Part shown: piece after piece, positions 5,347 to 9,489 of the stretch
Numbering within the stretch: position 1 is the first letter of the stretch
Layout of the letters: every line of letters starts with the position of its first letter
From: CAYTZA01 sp964442365
Lineage (GTDB): Bacteria > Patescibacteriota > Minisyncoccia > Phycocordibacterales > DAORIS01
Length of the DNA stretch: 9,489 bases
Assembly: GCA_964442365.1 (NCBI GenBank)
Contig: CAYTZA010000026.1
Span: 1 to 9,489 of the forward strand
Reading direction: 5' to 3'
Program-made: the position numbers and the translations under genes
Notes under the pieces: model-generated
What the model was told of the DNA's origin: nothing
The model's database searches: none
What the model saw: the letters and a program-made list of their open reading frames with translations, nothing else

Positions 5347-7461
5347 ATGGCATTCGTAGCAGCAGATTGGTCATTAGACCGACAAACGGGGAATATCCGA
5401 TACACCGGAAATGATCATACTGGAGCGACTCCATCATATGCAACCGTTATTGAATTTCATCGCGCGATTCAAGATTTTGCTGACGATGCTGGATATGCTG
5501 GCAATGATGAGCTTGATATCACTGACACGACTCCGTCTGAGCGTTCTACTGATAACATCGTTACGCTTATTAACGGTTGGAATATAGATGATGCTGCTGC
5601 AGAGCACATATATGACGGCTCTATTATACAATCAAGTGGTGCGGTGATTTATGACGGACTCAAAATACTCGCTCCAATCGGTACAAATGTACAGTTTGTA
5701 CAAAACGGGGCCGTTTTATCAGATGATTGGTGGAATTATTCAGAGGGAGGAACACACGATGGTTCTGGAAATGCTGCAACACTAACTGACAGTACAAAAT
5801 CTTGGACAAATGACCAGTGGATAGGCTATAGAATAAAAAATACTACTGATGGGTCTTTTGGTATTATTACAGATAATGACGCCACAACTATAACCGCGAC
5901 ATTGCAAGGTGGCACCGACAACGATTGGGATGCTTCTGATGCGTATTTGATTGTAGATGGACTCAACGGTGATTCAGCCAACGGTATTTCGCATAATTTC
6001 ATGATCAAGGTGCGCACTGGCGGTGCTGACACTGACGGTCGCAGACTTATCGCCATAACACGTGATTGGGGCAAAACATACCTAGAGTTTAAGGTTAACG
6101 GTACAACTCGTGGCATCAACGTGGTGGCGCTTGCCGCAGCTTCTGACCTCAACAACACCACCTCTGCTACTACCATAGCTACCTATACTGGTATTACAAA
6201 CGTCACACAAGGATACAATGGCATTGATGTAAATAACGACTCTACAGACGAATACTACTATTCAGAGTGGAACAGAGACTCCTACACTATCAATCAATTC
6301 TACGAAAGAATGAAGTATCTGACTCGTGAGGGGTCTGCTTCAACTCTATACGGATTGAACGGAGAATTATTCCGAGGTATCACTCATGAAATAAATGTAG
6401 ACGGACAAGGTGGTACGGATTTCTCTGCGTACGAGGCTATTTCTTGGTCTGGAGGTACTGGACAAATGCTTGCTGTCAATGATGTAAACGCAGCTTCTAA
6501 AATGTGGATGCAGCTTCTTACTGGAGTTATACCGACCGATAATCAGACCATCACTGGTGGCACATCAGGTGCAACCTGCCTTATGAATGTGACGGTAACT
6601 GAAAGAACTGTTTCAACACCATTTATCGGTGCTTCCACAGGCTCAGCAATTATCGGCGCCTACGGTGTTGGTATAGAATCTACCGATCTCGCTCAAAATG
6701 ATAAAGTATTTGATCTCACCAACACCCAATACCAAGCTCCAAATTTCGTCACATTTACCGTTTCTGGTATTGTCTCGGGCGAAGATAGGGTGCTTATTGG
6801 TCCACTGGGCTATCGCTTCCAATTTGACACAGAGGCTTCTGGTCCGTTTACTATTGGAGAGACACTAACTTTCACAACTCCTGCTGGTACTGCACGTCTT
6901 GCAGAATTATACGATAACGGTACAACAGGATTTATGTATATAGGGGAGATGCTTTCAGGAACTGTCCCAACCGATAACTCAGGTATTACTGGTGGCACGT
7001 CATCTGCAACAGCTCTTGTAAACGGTACTGTGTCAAATGATATTGATCTACGACAAATGAATCTAAACGGTGCGTTAAGTGGTGGCGCAGTTACGTCGGT
7101 GGTGGTCAACGGTACCATTCCAGCAGATACGCCAAGTACTGGAACTATCCGTATAGAACGAGCTGATGGTCAATATACACGACACGCATATACAGCATGG
7201 GCTACTTCTACTTTTACTATTGGCTCAACTGATTTTTCATCCAACAACGCCGCGAATAGTGCTAACGTTTTCTTGAGTTATATAGACAAACTAGCCGATG
7301 CGACAACCGCCTCATTTACTGGAGTTTACAGTGCAGATAGAAATCTGTTTATTCGAGTGCGTGATGGTGGTGCTGGTTCACCTATTAAAACATTCGAAAC
7401 GACTGGTACTTTGGGTGTATCTGGAGGTTCAACGACTGCCATTAGAACATCTGATGCTTAA
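5347..7461 (+). CDS. Phage structural/tail-like protein
   Basis: This 704-residue protein has no signal peptide or membrane helix. The N-terminus (MAFVAADWSL, then SYATVIEFHRAIQDFADDA, NDELDITDTTPSERSTDN, IVTLINGWNIDD) and the EWNRDSYTINQFYERMKYLTREGSASTLYGLNGELFRG stretch region (~307-344) resemble virion structural proteins seen in marine tailed phages. Residues ~137-203 look like an inserted beta module (TLTDSTKSWTNDQWIGYRI, ITATLQGGTDNDWDASDAY), also common in phage proteins. A ~30-residue motif with PTDNxxITGGTSxAT occurs twice (388-417 and 532-562). The C-terminus (~660-704, SADRNLFIRVRDGG, IKTFETTGTLG) is conserved in the same phage proteins. These assignments come from remembered family resemblance. 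The exact role (tail fibre, baseplate or other) is unknown. The start at 5347 is the first ATG and the N-terminal motif begins there. The zinc ribbon gene follows after 20 nt. Confidence 0.78.
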   Translation: MAFVAADWSLDRQTGNIRYTGNDHTGATPSYATVIEFHRAIQDFADDAGYAGNDELDITDTTPSERSTDNIVTLINGWNIDDAAAEHIYDGSIIQSSGAVIYDGLKILAPIGTNVQFVQNGAVLSDDWWNYSEGGTHDGSGNAATLTDSTKSWTNDQWIGYRIKNTTDGSFGIITDNDATTITATLQGGTDNDWDASDAYLIVDGLNGDSANGISHNFMIKVRTGGADTDGRRLIAITRDWGKTYLEFKVNGTTRGINVVALAAASDLNNTTSATTIATYTGITNVTQGYNGIDVNNDSTDEYYYSEWNRDSYTINQFYERMKYLTREGSASTLYGLNGELFRGITHEINVDGQGGTDFSAYEAISWSGGTGQMLAVNDVNAASKMWMQLLTGVIPTDNQTITGGTSGATCLMNVTVTERTVSTPFIGASTGSAIIGAYGVGIESTDLAQNDKVFDLTNTQYQAPNFVTFTVSGIVSGEDRVLIGPLGYRFQFDTEASGPFTIGETLTFTTPAGTARLAELYDNGTTGFMYIGEMLSGTVPTDNSGITGGTSSATALVNGTVSNDIDLRQMNLNGALSGGAVTSVVVNGTIPADTPSTGTIRIERADGQYTRHAYTAWATSTFTIGSTDFSSNNAANSANVFLSYIDKLADATTASFTGVYSADRNLFIRVRDGGAGSPIKTFETTGTLGVSGGSTTAIRTSDA
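6508..7032 (+). repeat. Two-copy PTDNxxITGGTSxAT motif in the phage-like protein
   Basis: Residues 388-417 (6508-6597) and 532-562 (6940-7032) align as [LM]L[TS]G[VT][IV]PTDN..ITGGTS.AT..[MV]N.TV. The two copies frame a 115-residue beta-rich segment. They look like a small duplicated beta-hairpin module of the kind repeated in phage fibre proteins. Confidence 0.7.
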
Positions 7462-7481
7462 TATTTTAAGAAATTAATAAC

Positions 7482-7664
7482 ATGAATACCGTAGTAAAAT
7501 GTAATAAATGCAGTCAACACTTTATGCACACAGATGTGGATAAAAAATGCCCGTTTTGTGCAACGCTATATGAAAAAGAAGTTCCTGTAAAAATAAAAGT
7601 GACAACTGAGACAAAAAATAATTCTAAGAATCCCTCAAAAGAATCTTTTAAGGTTTGGAAATAA
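7482..7664 (+). CDS. Small zinc-ribbon protein
   Basis: This 60-residue protein carries two CxxC knuckles, Cys7/Cys10 (CNKC) and Cys23/Cys26 (CPFC), separated by 12 residues, the classic spacing for one structural zinc. The second half is Lys/Ser/Asn-rich (KVTTETKNNSKNPSKE) and probably disordered. There is no signal peptide, so it is likely cytoplasmic. It begins 20 nt after the phage-like gene and ends 11 nt before the next small gene, so the three are probably cotranscribed. Function is unknown: it could bind nucleic acid or be an assembly factor. The start has no strong Shine-Dalgarno sequence. Confidence 0.75.
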   Translation: MNTVVKCNKCSQHFMHTDVDKKCPFCATLYEKEVPVKIKVTTETKNNSKNPSKESFKVWK

Positions 7665-7675
7665 AAATTTATAAA

Positions 7676-7819
7676 ATGAAACTTCAAGAACTTGTAAATA
7701 AACTTTCAAATCTACTCGCGAGTGTATCTGGGGAAGCAGATGTAAAAATTGAAGATAAGAATATTGAAGATGTCGGCTTGGTCGAGGTTGGTGGTGTGAA
7801 AAGCGTGTTCATTAAATAA
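7676..7819 (+). CDS. Hypothetical 47-residue protein
   Basis: A short ORF encodes MKLQELVNKLSNLLASVSG followed by a beta-type half (EADVKIEDKNIEDVGLVEV, GGVKSVFIK). The first half is an amphipathic helix with Leu at positions 3, 6, 10, 13 and 14; the second has alternating hydrophobic residues as in a small beta hairpin. It starts 11 nt after the zinc ribbon gene in the same direction, the codons look coding, and the composition is protein-like. I do not recognise the family. It may be one of the small accessory proteins that phages encode between structural genes. Confidence 0.6.
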   Translation: MKLQELVNKLSNLLASVSGEADVKIEDKNIEDVGLVEVGGVKSVFIK

Positions 7820-7930
7820 CACTCCTTGCAGTATCAGTATGTTTGTGTGTCTGCACAGAACAAACTTATTACTACAGCACACATTAGAAATCCACAAGAG
7901 GAGGGGTGTGTTATACTTAATAAATAAGAT
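7820..7930 (+). promoter_or_regulatory. Intergenic region with hairpin and candidate promoter for the propeller gene
   Basis: In this 111-nt gap an imperfect hairpin lies at 7841-7865 (GTTTG pairs with CAAAC, TGTG with CACA, loop TCTG, 3-nt bulge GAA). No U-run follows, so it is not a convincing terminator. At 7909-7917 TGTTATACT is an extended -10 (TGn plus TATACT); transcription would begin near 7924, leaving a very short leader before the ATG at 7931. GAGGAGGGG at 7899-7907 is too far upstream (about 24 nt) to serve as its ribosome site. Confidence 0.4.
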
Positions 7931-9489
7931 ATGGCAACTATTACAGTAGATAGAAGTATAAATGCAGATGACGCTTTTGCAATGTCCGGTGGTCTTACTT
8001 TTGTCGCGCTTCCTTCTGGCTCTGCCACGTATCAAACCCAAGCAACAGGTATCGCGACATGGGTCACCGCCACCATTGTTTCTTCTTCTGCTTGGCAGTC
8101 AGTTTGTTATGGTAACAACCTTGTCGTTGCCGTAAGCTCTACTTCAGGAACAATAGCAGCTTCTTCTCCTGCTGGTGTCACTGCTACATGGACAGCTCGT
8201 ACTATGCCAGCTACCGCCAGCTGGTATGCGGTCGCCTACGGATTATCAAAGTTTGTTGCGGTCTCCGGTGGCGCGTCTACAGCTGGAGCCTATTCGGCAG
8301 ATGGAGCTAAATGGACATCTACTGGAGCTCTTACTACAAGCGGTGATTGGCGAGCTTTAACTTTTGGTAATGATCGGTTTGTTGCCCTCTCTTACAACAG
8401 CACCAATTCAAATTATTCCACCAACGGAACTTCCTGGACTGCAGGGGGTGCACTTCCCGGAACCCGCAACTGGACATCTATTACCTATGGCGAAAACACG
8501 TTCGTAGCTGTCGCTTCTGGTAACGCGAGTGGAGCATATTCTACAGATGGAGGAGTAACCTGGAATGATACCACCATGCCTTCAGCGGCGAGCTGGTCTT
8601 CTGTAACATACGGAAACGGCATCTTCGTAGCTGTCGCTACGGGTCCTTCTACGGCGGCAGCCTATTCTGCTGATGGTATTACTTGGTCATCGAGCACCCT
8701 TCCTAACTCTCGTAGCTGGGTGGGTGTAGCTTTTGGGAATAATCTTTTTAGTGCAATTGCCAGTGGTTCAACTTCAGGTGGAGCGTATAGTTATAACGGT
8801 ATCAACTGGGTTGCTAATACAACTCTCTCTCAAACTGTCAGCTGTATATGCCATACGCCAACCACTTGGAATAGTAACGACACTCTCGTTATCACCAACA
8901 ACTCCACCGTTACTGTGAATACTGATCAGAGTAAATTCTGGAACGTAATCACTCTCACCAACGGAAAACTAGCAATTACCAACAACTCCACCTCAACGGG
9001 AATCAGATTCACTATGGGTCGTGTCACAGGTGCGGCAGCTGCAACCATTACTCCAGGGTCTGGTATCGGAGATATAGAAATTACTGGAAATTGGATAGAG
9101 CTTGGGACAGGTAGCGGATCCTCAGGCCAAACCATGACCGCTCCTTTTTCAGACTATATAGCGGCACTTTGGGTTGAGACCGGTTCAGGTACTGGAGTGT
9201 ATGAGCAATGGCTCAATGTTACTGGCTCGTATGGAGACGCTTCCCCAATTCTTTTAGAGGGACTTGCGGCAGTCGGGTCGGGCAGAAGGGGTAAATTTTT
9301 TATCCAACAGGCCAATGCCGCTCCGTACGGACCAACTATCATCAACGGAACCGATGGTAGTATCGCGCAAAAATTGATTACCGTTACTTCAACGACCGGA
9401 CTTTACCCTGGCGCATCAATTCTTGGTCCAGGTATCCCTGCTAACGCAGTTGTTAACCGAGTAATCTCTTCAACACTCCTTGAAACAAA
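7931..9489 (+). CDS. Asp-box beta-propeller fused to phage structural-like region, 3' partial
   Basis: The frame opens at ATG 7931 and stays open to the window edge (519 codons plus 2 nt), so the true C-terminus is missing. Residues ~20-302 contain seven repeats of about 41 residues with the pattern W..V.YGN..FVAV..G.....AYS.DG..W. The Asp-box (BNR-like) motif is best in YSTDGGVTW (203-211) and also seen at 121-128, 161-169, 245-252 and 286-293. The Trp at the repeat end falls at 44, 87, 128, 169, 211, 252 and 293. Seven copies suggest one complete seven-bladed propeller, a fold used for ligand or glycan binding; no sialidase catalytic set is evident. After residue ~305 a phage-like region begins (DTLVITNNSTVTVNTDQSKFW, FTMGRVTGAAAATITPGSG, ALWVETGSGTGVYEQWLNVTG). 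There is no signal peptide. A tail or surface receptor-binding role is inferred. Confidence 0.78.
   Translation, partial: MATITVDRSINADDAFAMSGGLTFVALPSGSATYQTQATGIATWVTATIVSSSAWQSVCYGNNLVVAVSSTSGTIAASSPAGVTATWTARTMPATASWYAVAYGLSKFVAVSGGASTAGAYSADGAKWTSTGALTTSGDWRALTFGNDRFVALSYNSTNSNYSTNGTSWTAGGALPGTRNWTSITYGENTFVAVASGNASGAYSTDGGVTWNDTTMPSAASWSSVTYGNGIFVAVATGPSTAAAYSADGITWSSSTLPNSRSWVGVAFGNNLFSAIASGSTSGGAYSYNGINWVANTTLSQTVSCICHTPTTWNSNDTLVITNNSTVTVNTDQSKFWNVITLTNGKLAITNNSTSTGIRFTMGRVTGAAAATITPGSGIGDIEITGNWIELGTGSGSSGQTMTAPFSDYIAALWVETGSGTGVYEQWLNVTGSYGDASPILLEGLAAVGSGRRGKFFIQQANAAPYGPTIINGTDGSIAQKLITVTSTTGLYPGASILGPGIPANAVVNRVISSTLLET
7988..8836 (+). repeat. Seven ~123-nt repeats encoding propeller blades
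   Basis: Seven units with a ~41-43 codon period. The third to seventh are the most regular; the first two are degenerate (the first lacks the opening W..V.YG strand). At the DNA level TTCGTAGCTGTCGCT recurs exactly at 8501-8515 and 8624-8638, 123 nt apart, showing a recent duplication or conversion between units four and five of the W..V.YG series. Confidence 0.82.

Noticed and set aside
5826..6176. Minus-strand frames opposite the phage-like genes (4633-4926, 5434-5631, 5826-6176, 6810-7118, 7712-8041, 8926-9135, 9154-9345)
   Set aside because: All overlap better supported plus-strand genes in antisense, lack domain signals and have compositions expected of shadow frames.
7841..7865. Intrinsic terminator after the 47-residue gene
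   Set aside because: The hairpin has a bulge and is not followed by a T-run, so it is kept only as a structural note in the intergenic entry.
8175..8360. Short plus-strand frames at 8175-8360 and 8733-8918
   Set aside because: They fall in another frame inside the long open propeller gene, whose 41-codon protein repeat is decisive for the chosen frame.
1..9489. CRISPR array, tRNA/rRNA genes, insertion sequences, att sites
   Set aside because: No regularly spaced direct repeats with unique spacers, no cloverleaf-like sequence, no transposase motif and no long terminal repeats were seen by reading; the only tandem repeats are within coding regions.

Overview
The window most likely comes from a Candidate Phyla Radiation bacterium (Parcubacteria/Patescibacteria type). 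It is AT-rich with little Shine-Dalgarno usage. It carries compact surface-protein genes with cohesin and dockerin domains, and the Ig-like repeats of the dockerin protein resemble those common in Parcubacteria surface proteins. This assignment rests on remembered family resemblance; no rRNA or ribosomal gene is present to confirm it.

Left half (1-4315, minus strand): one tightly packed operon, read right to left. First comes a secreted multidomain protein ending in a 17-glycine linker and a type I dockerin (4315-2714). Next is a small membrane-anchored cohesin protein (2703-1822). A second, larger membrane-anchored cohesin protein follows, with a cytoplasmic coiled-coil tail (1825-95). Last is the start of a BaiN/HI0933-like FAD flavoprotein (from 91, running off the left edge). 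Gaps are 10 nt, a 4-nt ATGA overlap and 3 nt. The likely working model is that the dockerin protein is secreted and captured at the cell surface by the two cohesin receptors, a minimal cellulosome-like assembly without any visible catalytic domain.

Middle (4316-4429): a 114-nt divergent intergenic region with extended -10 candidates in both directions.

Right half (4430-9489, plus strand): a co-oriented module of virion-structural-like proteins. It contains a protein with a twin-arginine (Tat) signal fused to a phage-type C-terminal domain (4430-5230), a 704-residue phage structural/tail-like protein (5347-7461), a 60-residue double-CxxC zinc ribbon (7482-7664) and a 47-residue unknown protein (7676-7819). 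It ends with a 519+ residue protein running off the right edge (from 7931), which begins with seven ~41-residue Asp-box repeats, predicted to form a seven-bladed beta-propeller, followed by a phage structural-like region. By eye the GC content rises along this half. No integrase, terminase, capsid, lysis gene or att site is visible, so prophage fragment, phage-derived surface structure and integrated viral contig all remain open.

The points most worth attention are the compact cohesin-dockerin surface operon, the Tat signal on a phage-like protein, the three RRxxxK motifs at the N-terminus of that protein, and the regular seven-repeat propeller.
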